From Adineta vaga (lineage: Eukaryota; Rotifera), in assembly GCA_021613535.1 (NCBI GenBank), contig CP075495.1, positions 3,968,001-4,032,000 on the forward strand: a DNA stretch of 64,000 nt, written 5' to 3'. Positions 29,113 through 40,996 of this stretch are shown one piece after another. The notes beneath the pieces are model-generated. The model saw nothing but the letters and a program-made list of their open reading frames with translations, was not told the DNA's origin and made no database searches. Position 1 is the stretch's first letter. Every line of letters starts with the position of its first letter. The translations under genes and the position numbers were made by a program.

Positions 29113-31787
29113 TCAATGAAAACTGAATAGAAAAATCGATACTAGTAGTACCAAATAGATGTTAAAATATGTTAAAACTGATGCTTTCGATGTTGTTGTA
29201 GCTCCTGGTACGGTAGAAGTCATACTTGACGGGTTCGTTGATGGTTTTGTTGATGTCGATGTCGAGGCTGATGTTGATGTAGTCTGATCGAAAGGACTAA
29301 GATCACCAGGATCAACAGTAAGTATAGTTTTCAACTAAAATAGTTTATGATTATAGATAGTTTTCATAAAAATGTTCATCAAAGTAATTACTTCAGTAAA
29401 TATTTCTGGTCGAGAACAATCATCAGCACGACAGTAGAGATCAATTTCCCATATTTCTACTTCACGTGATGGCTTATGAAGATATACTATACCTTCGATT
29501 TCTACACGATGAGTATCAATTTGATAGTCTTCAGTATCAGGTGGTGCACAGAATGATTGATAACATTGTTCATCAACAGATGGATCATTAAATGTATCGA
29601 AAACAAGACATGTTGTATTACATGATTTGATTGGACATCGACCAGGATCAAGAAAATCCGTTGTACCACATTGAGGTCCCTCAGGACACTCGTGACAATC
29701 ACGTACAGGTTGACCAGTGCCTAAAACATTGGTATTCAACCATGAATCTGGTAAACGCATTTTGAAAGTATTAGGCAAATATGGAATAAGACTAGGATGA
29801 TTGCAATAATCCCAATCACATCCATAAACAACAAAATTAGTGATTGTATTCCATCGTTGCAATTGTTCATCATATATAATTGATTCTTCAACAAGTAGAT
29901 AAGGAAAATCACGAATATGTACGCGAGTAGAATCTTGATCAAGATGTCCTAATGTAATCCATGTAGATTGACCATAATTTTCACGCATAAGTAAACAATA
30001 TGTTTCATTTGAATTCATAATTGTTGTTCGATTACATGGACAATCAGGTTTATTATAACAATAGCAATCATAACATCGACGTTGTGGAATATTTGGATCA
30101 TGTGTTTCATTGAATAATGCCGAGAGTGTACCTGGCTGAACAGTTAATTGTTCATGAAGTTCTTTAAATATTCCTGGACGTGAACAATCATCTGCACGAC
30201 AATAGATGTCAACTTCCCATAAATGAACAACATCCTGACGACTAGCATAAATAATACCTTCAATTTCAATACGATGACGATCTAATTGATAATCTTCTGT
30301 ATCAGGTGGAAGACAAAATGATTGATAACATAAATAATCATATTCAGGATCATCGTATGTATCTAAAACTAGACAAGTTGTATTACATGATTGAATTGGA
30401 CATGTGTTTGCATCAAGAAAATCAGTTTCACCACATTGAGCTTCATCTGGACATTCATGACAGTTACGTACAGGTAGACCACTACCGAGTACACTTGAAT
30501 TTAACCATGCTTCTGGTAAACCATTTGGAAACTGTTTGGTAATAGTGGTATAAGACTAGCTTTATTACATAGATTCCAATTACATCCATAAACAACAAAA
30601 TTTGTTGTCGTAAACCATATACCTGTTTTTTCATTATAATCAATTGTTTCTTCAATAAGTGCATAAGGAAATTCTTGAATATACATAAATGTTGCATCTA
30701 ATTCAAGATAATCAGCATATATGTAAGTTTCTTGTCCAAAATTTTCTCGTACTATAATACAATAAGTATAATCAAGTGAACTAACGACCATTGATGAACA
30801 GTCACATGTTTGTTCATCAAAACAATCACAACTATAACATCGAAGTGGATTTTGAATTGGTGTTGTTGTAGTTGATGGTGCTTGTGTTGTTGATGGACGA
30901 GTAATTGGATAGTTAGATAAATCACCAATTTCAAGTGTCATTTGCTGTGCTATTTCTTGAAAAATCGTTGGTCGAGTACAATTCATTACAGAACAATAAA
31001 CATCTATTTCCCAAATATCATATTTTGAACGATCTTGTGCTAAATAAACAACTGATTCAACATCAACTCGAAATTTACCACCATAAAGTTCACCAAATTC
31101 TCCATCTAAATATTCCGGTGCGCATTGAGCTTGTATACATTGTTCACCTGTATCAACATTATTCCAAAGATCATAGGCTAAGCACTAAATATCAATAAAA
31201 GAAAGATAAATTCGAATTATCTTATTCACAATATAAATAAGTTTATATTACCGAAGTTATATTTCCACATGATGTCAATGGACATTGACTAAAATCACTA
31301 GGATTAGTGCATTACCGCATACTTCTGTATCACAATGGATGCAACTTGAGACAGAACCAGTACCGTATATGTTTGTATTTAGCCATGCCGTACTAATATT
31401 TAATTTGAATGAATTTGGTAGTGCGCTTATAAGATCAGGACTATTACAACGATCCCAATCACATCCAAAGACAACACTACTGGTCCATAAAAACCATTGT
31501 TGAGTTGTACGATTATATCTAATAGATTCTTGTGTTAAAACATAGTATGGATCTTCAATATACACCCAACTTGCATTACGTGGAACTCGATTTAATTGAA
31601 TATATGTTGTATCAGTATATCTTTGTTCCAAAATAACACAATAATCATTTTCTGTTGAACTTGTTATTACATCACAATTGCATGAAGTTATATCACTTTG
31701 ATCACATCCACATTCATAACAATCAAGACTACTACAAGGTATGATTGATACCAAGAGTAATAGAACTAAACTTCGAATGATAATCAT
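29113..31787 (-). pseudogene. GPI-type surface protein with three Ly6/uPAR-like module pairs (gene Y), frameshifted
   Basis: Paralogue of gene X with exons (minus) 31787-31252, 31184-29392 and 29334-29113, about 850 codons. It has a signal peptide (MIIIRSLVLLLLVSIIPCSS), then three A-B cysteine module pairs with the same signatures (GCDWDYCN; CHECPEGPQCG; CPIKSCNTTC; CRADDCSRP), a short Ser/Thr stalk and a hydrophobic GPI-type tail (VLTYFNIYLVLLVSIFLFSFH). Two single-base losses are visible by comparison with gene X: near 31310-31318, in the first module B after EVCGNA, and near 30525-30535, after SFQM. Counting these two losses brings the three exons to a multiple of three. Both introns sit at the same places as in gene X. 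The function is unknown. Confidence 0.75.
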
Positions 31788-32331
31788 TCGTAACAATGAA
31801 TCGAAACTAAACGTTGATTGAAACAAAAAAGACTTTGCATATATATGTTTCTTTTTTTTATCTACTGTTTTTACTATCAATAAATTCATAAAAAAAATCT
31901 TGAATAATCCACTTAGCTTTGTTGGCAACGAAGATTGTATAATACTCTATACCAGTTGTAAAATAATTCATTTGAGATTATCTCGAACTTCTGTTGTGAC
32001 AACCAAATAGATTCGATCGGTAGGGACATTATCTAACTGTATTGTTGGATATAAGATTATTTTGAATATTTTTCTTTCAAATAGAAAAATAATGATTCAC
32101 AAATTATCTAGATAATTGTAAGTTAAAATTTATGTAAATTTATCAGAACAAGGTCTCTCTTTTTTTTTCGAATAACATAATAAACAGATTCCTAAAATTC
32201 TTTTTAAAAAAATATGACTTCGCCTTTTTCTTAAACGGTATACTCTTTTCTACAAGTACTTGATCTGTAGAAAGACTTCATAATAAAATCTTTATCTATA
32301 TAATGGAGAGAAACGTATATACTGTTTACCG

Positions 32332-32364
<33 letters not shown>

Positions 32365-32563
32365 ATAATACCATCATAAAAATCCGTTCTATAGTTTTGG
32401 AAGATTTTATAAAAAAAAATACAAATCGAATCTACGTAATTGTATGACATTCAATTATTGATTGGATTATCAATAGAAATTCAAGTTTTACAGTTTTAAA
32501 AGATCGTTCTAGTATCTCTACATAAATAATTTATTAATTAAAAATGAATACAAAATATTATTT
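31788..32563. other. Spacer with a long TA microsatellite
   Basis: Upstream flank of gene Y and 3' flank of the microseminoprotein-like gene. A (TA)n tract of about 28 bp lies at 32332-32359. No gene is seen. Confidence 0.5.
32332..32359. repeat. (TA)n microsatellite
   Basis: The longest TA tract in the window, between gene Y and the microseminoprotein-like gene. Confidence 0.9.
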
Positions 32564-33006
32564 TTATTCAACATGAGGTCGAAACTTTTTCTTCTTTAAT
32601 CCACTTGCTTTAGCAGTTGCACATACTTCTGTTGAATTATTTTTTTTCACGAAAATTAATTTACATGCATCATTGTATGCAACACAACCTGATGGTGGTT
32701 CAACTATGCCCGCAGCAAAACCAAATCCACAACAAATCATAGATTTTGTTGTACATTTACATTCAATACAATCCGGCATAGGCAACTTGAATGATGAACC
32801 AGGCAATACTTTCATATCATTGAATGCACATTGTGTATCAACAGTACCATATTCTAAAATAAAATTGTTGTTTTTTTTTCATTGATTAAAATAAATCATT
32901 TACTTGTCACTTGAGATTTAACTTGTCCTTGAAAACATGCAGATTTAACCGAAACGACGAAAATTATCAATAGAAAGGATAATGAAATCGAGAGATATGA
33001 AATCAT
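32564..33006 (-). CDS. Beta-microseminoprotein-like secreted protein
   Basis: Exons (minus) 33006-32904 and 32853-32564 encode 130 residues. The N-terminus is a signal peptide (MISYLSISLSFLLIIFVVSVKS), cleaved about residue 22 just before ACFQGQ. The mature part shows the MSMB/PSP94 cysteine pattern: a first cysteine at the N-terminus, CAFND, then DCIECKC, CC, a proline before GC, DAC plus a hydrophobic strand (KLIFVKKN) and a final C. MSMB-family proteins are small secreted beta-rich proteins of unclear function. The C-terminus is extended and lysine-rich (KKKKFRPH). It neighbours other secreted cysteine-rich genes on the same strand. Confidence 0.78.
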
Positions 33007-33275
33007 TCTCGATGTTTATAATGCGTAAATGTAATACAGATATGAATTCAACACTATCCTGATATTGTTTAAATATATATATATATATGCTTTTTTTCTC
33101 TTTCAAGATATCAGTGATGATAAGAGATAATTGATGAAAAATAGCTTATGTCTTCACAGGAATCTATCAGTACATCCTACTCGTTTATAGAAGATATTTA
33201 TAGATATTAATATATGTTATTGTAAGATCTCTATTTTCACACATGAAATATTTTATTCAAAACAAAGTTGATTTT

Positions 33276-34057
33276 CTATCGAGAAAGACAACGTTCTGGT
33301 ATACATTTCAATGCTTCGAACCAATTGTTATTCGTATGTTTTAAAGTCATTAATATATTATATACTTGATTTAATGATAATACAGGACTTGCATTCGATG
33401 AAAATCTAAACGACAACAATGTGAATATGTTTGAAGTAGAATAGATGAAATTTACTTGAGATATTTTTGTAATGGTAATGATTGATGACGAATTTGTTCG
33501 GCTTGAGCTTTTTCAAAAGTCAATCGTTCTGTTTTAGCTAGATGAATAAGAAAATTGATTTCAAGTTTAATTGGATAAAAGAGTAAAGTACTTTTTTGAA
33601 AGATTCCACCGAGTACATAGATCATATTATGTTCGTATTCATTCATAATATTAGGTGAATCGGGTGAAAGATAAACAAGTGATTCTCGAGGAAATAAATC
33701 CAAATAGGAAAGAGATGTTGTTTGACAATATGGACTATTTCGTAGAGATTTTGCTGATTCATCTGTACATACATTACATAGAATAACAAACGAAGGTGAA
33801 TGATATCGATAGAGTGAAGTAAAACATGAATGAATCTTTAATTGTAAACGTTGATAATAATTTTCATTGGGATTATATTCATTAGAAAATGAACAATCAA
33901 TAACAATATATTCCGTTAGACGAGCAGCGATAGCAAGTTTTGTTTGACGTAATTGTCGTTGCAGATTAGAGAAATGTTCTGGATTACGAAAAATATGAAA
34001 TTGACGAACAGATGATAAACATCGCGAATGAATACGATAATGTATTTGAAATATCAT
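33276..34057 (-). CDS. TRMT10C: TRMT10C/MRPP1-like tRNA (purine-9) methyltransferase
   Basis: Exons (minus) 34057-33456 and 33405-33276, about 243 codons. SPOUT-type TRM10 enzymes methylate position 9 of tRNA. TRMT10C is also the mitochondrial RNase P subunit. Visible matches are RRQTKLAIAARL-like text, VIDCSF, LDLFPRESLVYLSPDSPNIMNE, YVLGGIF, the LAKTERL...LPLQKYLK segment and the last-exon LSLNQVYNILMTLKH...WFEALKCIPER. These fit TRMT10C better than the cytosolic TRMT10A/B. The N-terminal part of human TRMT10C, including the mitochondrial presequence, is not visible. An AG acceptor just upstream (near 34103) suggests an additional 5' exon that I could not place, so the start at 34057 is provisional. 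Confidence 0.75.
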
Positions 34058-35605
34058 GAAATAGGCGAAGAATATTGATAACGATAGTTCTTTCCATCTT
34101 TAGAAAATTTACAATTAGTTAGAAGAAATATTTTGATTTTGGTAAATTTTGATTGGTAAAGACGAATAATCAAAAAATATTCGTAACGTCAGAGTTCACT
34201 AGTGACTAGATGCTGCATTCGATAAGCCACTTTTTTTTTCTTCATTGAGAATGATCTCGTTTCAGATAGAACAATGTATTTATGCAGATATTGGTGTTTA
34301 TTTCATTGATTATATCATGTAAATGATAATTTAATCATGTTGATTGTTTATATTCAGTTCAATTTCAGATTGGTTCTAAATTATCGAAGTTACTAGGAAT
34401 CCATTTTGAGATGACTGTTATCAATGTACTATCTCCTAATGATTATAAAAAGCTTATAGATTTGATTTCATTCCGTATCTAAACAAGTAGATCCATTTTT
34501 GAAAATATTATCATCATTATCATCAAACTGTAATATATCTGAATAGGAAGTTTTATATTACGAACGATAATTTTATTCAAAAATAGAGAAATATGAATAA
34601 ACTATAAATAGAATTAATTGTGTCAAATTGAGACCTAACATGTGTGTCGTAAAGTTTAAATTTCATAGAGTATAAGGGGTCAATTTTTCATCCTCTATTA
34701 AATGTCAAACTTTCATTGACCGTGACAATATACTATTGTCATGAGATTACAATTTACTCGTTTCATTCTTTAGATTTTATATTACATGGTGCAATATTAT
34801 ATGTTTGTAAACGACAGCTCATTTGACAAAAAACAAAATATTAGACTTGTCAATAGAATTCGATTGCGTATTAAGTTAGAGTTATTTAGTAATGAAAATG
34901 AAGGGAGTAAACTGTTTTTATAAAGAAGAACAACTATATACAGACTGATTTTGAAGATATTATCTATTACCAACTTAATATATATGCTTCTATATCGAAA
35001 AGAAGAATGTCTAAAAAATAAAAGATAGTCTATTCAACAAAATATCATTCAGATAAATCATACTGAGGGTTGTAAAGAACATCGGTGCATACAGTAAAAC
35101 ATTTGATAGTAACACTAAGACAGGAAAATCTGCTGTAGAGTTTTGCATTCATTCGAAAACAAAACCAGTACCTCTTCATGATCGTTCTCTGATAAACTCA
35201 AAACAATTTTTTATCAAAAATGTTTCGTGAATTTTGAATTCCATTGTACCGTAAAACATTTCTTCATCATGAAATGAATTATTTTTTATGAAAACAAATG
35301 TCTATTCAAAAACCAGGGTATATGCCGATGCACGTAACGGATCAATAGCATTCATATATCATATGATCTTGATAATTTGAGAAGATCATATTCAATCAAT
35401 CGAAATTTGCTTTACAATCAAACTACTTCGTGATGATCTTTAGATTTTATGCTTCAGCTTTACATAACCTATGGAAATGAAAATCAATCAGTTGTTTTTG
35501 ATAAATTCGATGAAAGTACATCTAGTCGTATATATATATATATATATACACACACAAAGAACCTACCTATAAAAGACTATTCTATCGAATGAAAAACAAT
35601 ATAAC
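34058..35605. other. Divergent intergenic region
   Basis: Separates the minus-strand methyltransferase gene from the plus-strand FG-GAP gene. A (TA)n run at 35529-35548 lies 50-75 bp before the FG-GAP start codon and could act as its TATA region. No gene is recognised. Confidence 0.4.
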
Positions 35606-38600
35606 ATGCACTCAATAATTGTATGGATTGTTTTTTTGATCGCATTATGTTTTGTTCTTATTCAAGGTAAAACATCGATTCCTGATCAATTACCATTAGT
35701 AACAATTCCATATGCTCAACGTAATATAACCATATATACATCATCAAGTAATCCTAGTCGAGAACCCAAAGATTGGCTATTTTGGTATGATCCATTAGTT
35801 GTATTTGATCCAGCAAAAGATATTCATCACTATAATGAACAAGTTCGATTTCAATTTGCCATTGCATCATCTGAATTTGAGCAAACTGCTCGGAAAACAA
35901 TTATTACAAAAATGCATCCTGATGTTGAACGATCTGCTGTATTTTGGATTATTGAACCATTACCAATTGATACTCTAACTATCTATCTTGTTGATCAAGC
36001 ATTTTTACCTATACCTGCTGTTTATCCTTGTACGAAATATCATCTTTCTGGTATATCAACATTCGAATGTCAATTTGTATGTACATCAATGATCATTGCA
36101 AGTTCATTAACACAAAATCTTCTTTGTGGTAAAATTAAATTTCAATTGGAATATTATATTCAATCACAAATCAATCAAATATCTGTTCCACCACGAACGG
36201 CAACATTATTTAATTTACGTAGTTTACGAACACAATTTCGTATCGGTAAATATATTCATCCAAGACAAGAAAGTCAACTTGTAGCAAAATATTTCATTCA
36301 AACACAGACCATTGATGATACAATTAAAGAAAGTGAATTACAAGGTCTTTTTCAATTAGCTACAAATACTACAACACGTTATGATATTACTTATCCAAAT
36401 GATATTTGGTCATTAAATGATCTCGAAACGATTATTAATCAAGAATTATTCTATATAAGTATTCAAAAGAATAATAAAAGATCTTTTCATTTGAAAAGTA
36501 CGGAATCATCATGGGCATTTAAATCACCAGATAAGCAAACATTTAATATGGATGAAATTCAAGCAATGTTTTTAGAACAACATCAACTTAATGTTGAATG
36601 GTCATCGACAGAAAGTCTATGGAAAATAAAATCATTAACAGTTCGATTATTATCTGATATTTTAGATACATTACAATTAAGTGTTATTAGTAAACAATAT
36701 GATATTGATAAGATTAATGCAACTAATCATCGAAGTATTGATTGTTCAGATTGGTCAAGTACATGTTCATGTCAAGCAGCATCATCATGTATGGTCTTCG
36801 TTTCCAGTACGCAGTTCATTCGAATACCCTTTATAGATATGGATTTTTCAAAAACAGGTTTTACTATTGAATTATGGATACGACCACATGCATTACCGGA
36901 TGGTGATATTCCAGTGCAGTTGATTAATTTTCGTGGTGAATATCAAATAACATATAAACCAAAAGGTGAAATAACATTTTCAATAACAAATAAACGACAT
37001 CCAAATTTTTATACAACAACACTACAAGCTATACCATTGGATCAATGGACACATATTACATGTGTTTTTGTATCCATCGAAAATCAGTTACGATTATATG
37101 TTAATGGAGAATTTGTTTCAAGTATTATTTTATCAATTAAATCACAAAAATTAAATGATGATATTATTATTGGACAACAATTCATTGGAGCAATCAGAGA
37201 TGTACGTCTTTGGGGATGTTCAAACCCACCAGAAAAAATTCTTTTATCTATGCGAACAAGTACTTTACTTGGAAATGAAACATGTCTTGTTGGTTTATGG
37301 CCCATGGGAGATGCTCTCGGTCAAACTATACTTGATTTATCAGTTAATGATATTTCGCATCCTGGAACGTTAGGTACTGATGATAATATCAATTTACTTA
37401 ATGATCCTATATGGGCATATGTTTTGCCGAAACCGCCACCACCACCACCACCTCGTATATTGACGTACCAGATCTTTCGAGAAAATATTACATTTGCCTA
37501 TGGTTGTACAATGGGGAACCATCTTTGATATACCAGTATGTGAGATAAAAGAATTTTGAAATCGTTTGAATAACATTTGTTTCTTATGTTTGTTTAGGTA
37601 CCTGCTGATTATGATGGTGATGGTTATGCAGATTTTGCTGTTTATCGAAAAACAACAATGACCTGGCTAGTTTCATCAAGTAATGATCCAACTGTTCTTA
37701 TAACAAAATTCTGGGGAATTCCAGGTGACATACCCGTTCGATGTAATTTTGATGGTGATCGGTATTTTGATTTTACGGTATTTCGTCCATCAACTGCTCA
37801 GTGGATATCTCATCTGAGTAGTAATCCAGGTTTTCAATATATTCATAAATGGTAAGCAAGACTGAATTTTATTAAGTCAAAAAATATTTTTCTTTTCTAT
37901 TGAAGGGGTAAACCGGATGATAGACCTTGTCCTGGTGATTTTGATGGTGACGGTAAAACAGATTTTGTTGTTTATCGTAGAGGTGCTTATTATATCAATC
38001 CATCATCGGATCCAACTGTTCAATGGACTAAACAGTGGTATGATATTAAATTTCCACACACATATATATATATATATATGTATGTACTTCTTTCCAACAA
38101 TACAATCTAGGGGTCAACCGGATGATATTTGTGTAAGCAATTGTGATTTTGATGGTGATGGTGTAACAGATTTTACGGTATGGACACCGAATACTGCTAT
38201 TTGGTCTTGGATACCTAGTAGAAGACCTTGGCTAATCTATCAAAAACAATGGGGCAGTCGATATGATATACCCTTGTGTGGAGATTTCGATGGTGATGGA
38301 AAACGAGATTTTGCAGTCTATCGAGAATGGACTGGTGAATGGTTTGTAATATCATATCGTGTTTCATCATTTATTATAACATTTCGATGGGGTCGTCCAA
38401 CTGATATTCCAGTTATGGGAGATTATGATGGTGATGGATTTGGTAAATAGAAAAATACTATTAGATATTTTCATTTTTATCATTATTTTAAACAATTTAT
38501 TTAGCTGATTTTGCTCATTGGAGACCAAGAGCTAATAAAACATGGGTATGGGAAGTTATACCAAGTTTAATGCCGGTTACGAAATTACGTAAAGCTTGGG

Positions 38601-39632
38601 GAATTGCAGGTGATCAACCTGTTGGTATGTGAAATCATTAAAATAGAAATTTCTTTCTTTATTAAGATGTTTATTGTAGTCGGAGATTTTGACGGAGACA
38701 AACGAAGTATGTTTTTCAATAGATTATTTTTGCCAAACAAACAATAAATGATTTTATTCTGAATTTTGCAGCTGATTTTACAGTTTATAGAACATCAAAT
38801 GGATTTTGGTGATCCCGATCACTAAATGTCATTTAGTAATTCATGTTTTCTTTTTGTAGGTATATCCTATTCATAGGTAAACCGGGTATACAAATGATTA
38901 AACATTGGGGATTCACAGTCAATGATTCAGCTTGTAATTTACCTAAAAAGAATAGCAAAAACTGATTTCTCTATGTTTTCATTTTCATTTTCTTTACAAA
39001 CATAGTGGCTGGTGATTGGGATGGCGATTTTCTTACAGATTTTACCATATACCGACCATCAACTGGATACTGGTATATTATGCTTCAAAAAAATCCGATT
39101 CTTCAGATTTTTATGCAATGGGGTGTGCCACTATATAAAGATATTGCCGTGTAAGAGACCTTTCTACGAATAAGTATTGTTGCATTGTGTCGTTGAACTG
39201 TTTAGACCAAGTGATTTTGATGGCGATCTTAAATATGATTTTGTAGTTTGGCGACCATCTAATGGTGTTTGGTATATTTTACCATCCACGAATCCGGCAC
39301 ATGTTGTCATAGCTCAATGGGGTTTACCTGATGATATTCCAGTGGCAGCAGTTGATGCTGATGGTGATGGCAAAGCAGATCTGACAGTATATCGTCCATC
39401 AACTGGTTCTTGGTATATTTTACCTTCAACAAATCCTGTCTATCCATATTTTGGTCCGTATATTATTCAACAGCCAACTTTATCATTGCCGCCAATTGCA
39501 GGAGGACCACCAGCAGTGCCTCTTCCACCTGCACCTCGTGCTCCAGGTCCACCATTACCTTCTAGTTTTGTGCTTGAAGCTCCGCCTGCACCAGATGCAC
39601 CAGCTGCTACACCTGCACCACAAGAAACATGA
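35606..39632 (+). CDS. Secreted LamG-like plus FG-GAP/VCBS repeat protein, one apparent frame break
   Basis: Exons 35606-37535, 37598-37851, 37906-38037, 38111-38442, 38505-38624, 38680-38706, 38772-38808, 38860-38933, 39006-39150 and 39206-39632, about 1,150 residues. It has a signal peptide (MHSIIVWIVFLIALCFVLIQG), an unrecognised N-terminal region of about 360 residues, and a concanavalin/LamG-like domain near residues 400-590 (FTIELWIRPHALPDGD, LDQWTHITCVF, LRLYVNGEFV, GAIRDVRLWG). A poly-proline linker and ten FG-GAP repeats with DxDGDG Ca2+-binding loops (such as DYDGDGYADF) follow, then a Pro/Ala-rich tail. Exon 1 reads through the proline linker in one frame, but the segment leading into the first FG-GAP repeat (QWGTIFDIP, 37509-37535) is in the +1 frame, implying a 1-base insertion or 2-base loss near 37440-37503. 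Extracellular adhesion is the likely role. Confidence 0.82.
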
Positions 39633-40213
39633 AACATCAATTAAGCCTAACACATTTTCTTTTAACAATACACAAATATATTTTTGTAGTATATTCTAAC
39701 GAGTGTGACTCGGAAAGAACTCTTACTTTTTTGTTTTTAAACATAGTAATGATTTGAGACAGTTCGATAACATATTCAATTGTAACTGATGAAGTCTTCT
39801 ATACAATCTCAATTAAAAAAAAAGACTAAAGATTTAACCTCCCGTTCTCATTTAGATATGTATAAAATGCTGGAAGAGTGATCTGACGATGTTATAAACT
39901 TTTATAATGAATGCATATTTCTCATCGTGTGCTCTTTATAACTTATAGTTCATTCTCTATAAGTTATGTATTATTAGAAAAGAGTTCGTATTAACTTTCC
40001 TGCATCATTGTATCGAATTGAATACAAACAAAAATAAATGATTGTCGTTCGTAATCTTTTCTCTTCTCCTATAGTCTCGATTGTATGAATCATTTTCTTA
40101 TCTTTACATTCACGTGACTGGATGAAAGAAGATACTGCTTTTCGTACACATATATCACTTCATTTTTGGCGTCTTTTGAAAATTATAAACTTATATAGTT
40201 CATCGACTCAAGC
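39633..40213. other. Spacer between FG-GAP gene and TTC36
   Basis: 3' flank of the FG-GAP gene and promoter side of TTC36. No coding or structured element could be supported. Confidence 0.4.
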
Positions 40214-40996
40214 ATGACTTCTATTACAGAAAACGATAAATACGTATTGAATGCTATTTTTAATCCAAATTATCCTTTGGATTTCGATAAAGATTCACCT
40301 TCTGATTTATCTAATCCTCAAAATGATAGTAAGATTCATTTTTGTTTTGAATCGCCATTTGTTTACATCTATTTTCTAGCAAAATCATTAGAGATCAAGA
40401 AAATTGAAGAAGAAGGTATGTTTAAGAATGATGAATCTTTTCATTAATCAAAATACATTGTACTTTTTTTTCGTTGTTAGGAGTACGATTAGCTGAACAA
40501 AATCGTTTACTTGAAGCGATTGAATGTTTCAGTCAAGCTATTGCACTTAATCCAGACAATCCATCAGCTTACAATAATCGTGCTCAAGCATATCAATTAC
40601 AAAATAATACAGATGGTTAGTTAACTTTATCGTCAAATTAAACATTTGATCTCCTTTTTTTTCTTCTTCTTATAGAAGCAATGATTGACTTGACCAAATC
40701 TATTGACTTATCACTCGATGTGAAACATCATCAAAAAACCTGTTCTTTAGCATTAACACAACGTGGAATACTTCATCGATTTTTAGGTAATTTATCACGC
40801 TATTCATTACTTTCATATGAAATCATTTTTATCTTTACTTATAGGAAATGAAAAAGAATCGTTGAATGATTTCACTCAAGCTGCAGAACTTGGTTCAGCA
40901 TTTGCTAAACAACAAGTTCTCTTATCAAATCCTTATGCTGCTGCTTGCAATCAAATGCTTTCGAAAATGATGAAACAATTATCACATACATCGTAA
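40214..40996 (+). CDS. TTC36: Tetratricopeptide repeat protein 36
   Basis: Exons 40214-40328, 40380-40415, 40481-40615, 40676-40786 and 40845-40996 encode 182 residues, close to human TTC36 (189). Family marks are the N-terminal LNAIFNP, SLEIKKIEEEGVRLAE, the TPR core ALNPDNPSAYNNRAQAYQLQ, LTQRGILHRFLGNEKESLNDF, and the C-terminal LGSAFAKQQVLLSNPYAAACNQML. TPR helices form a protein-binding scaffold. The gene lies about 0.9 kb upstream of HSP90 on the same strand. TPR proteins often bind the MEEVD tail of HSP90, but nothing here shows that this one does. The first exon is followed by 51-bp introns, typical of this window. Confidence 0.92.
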
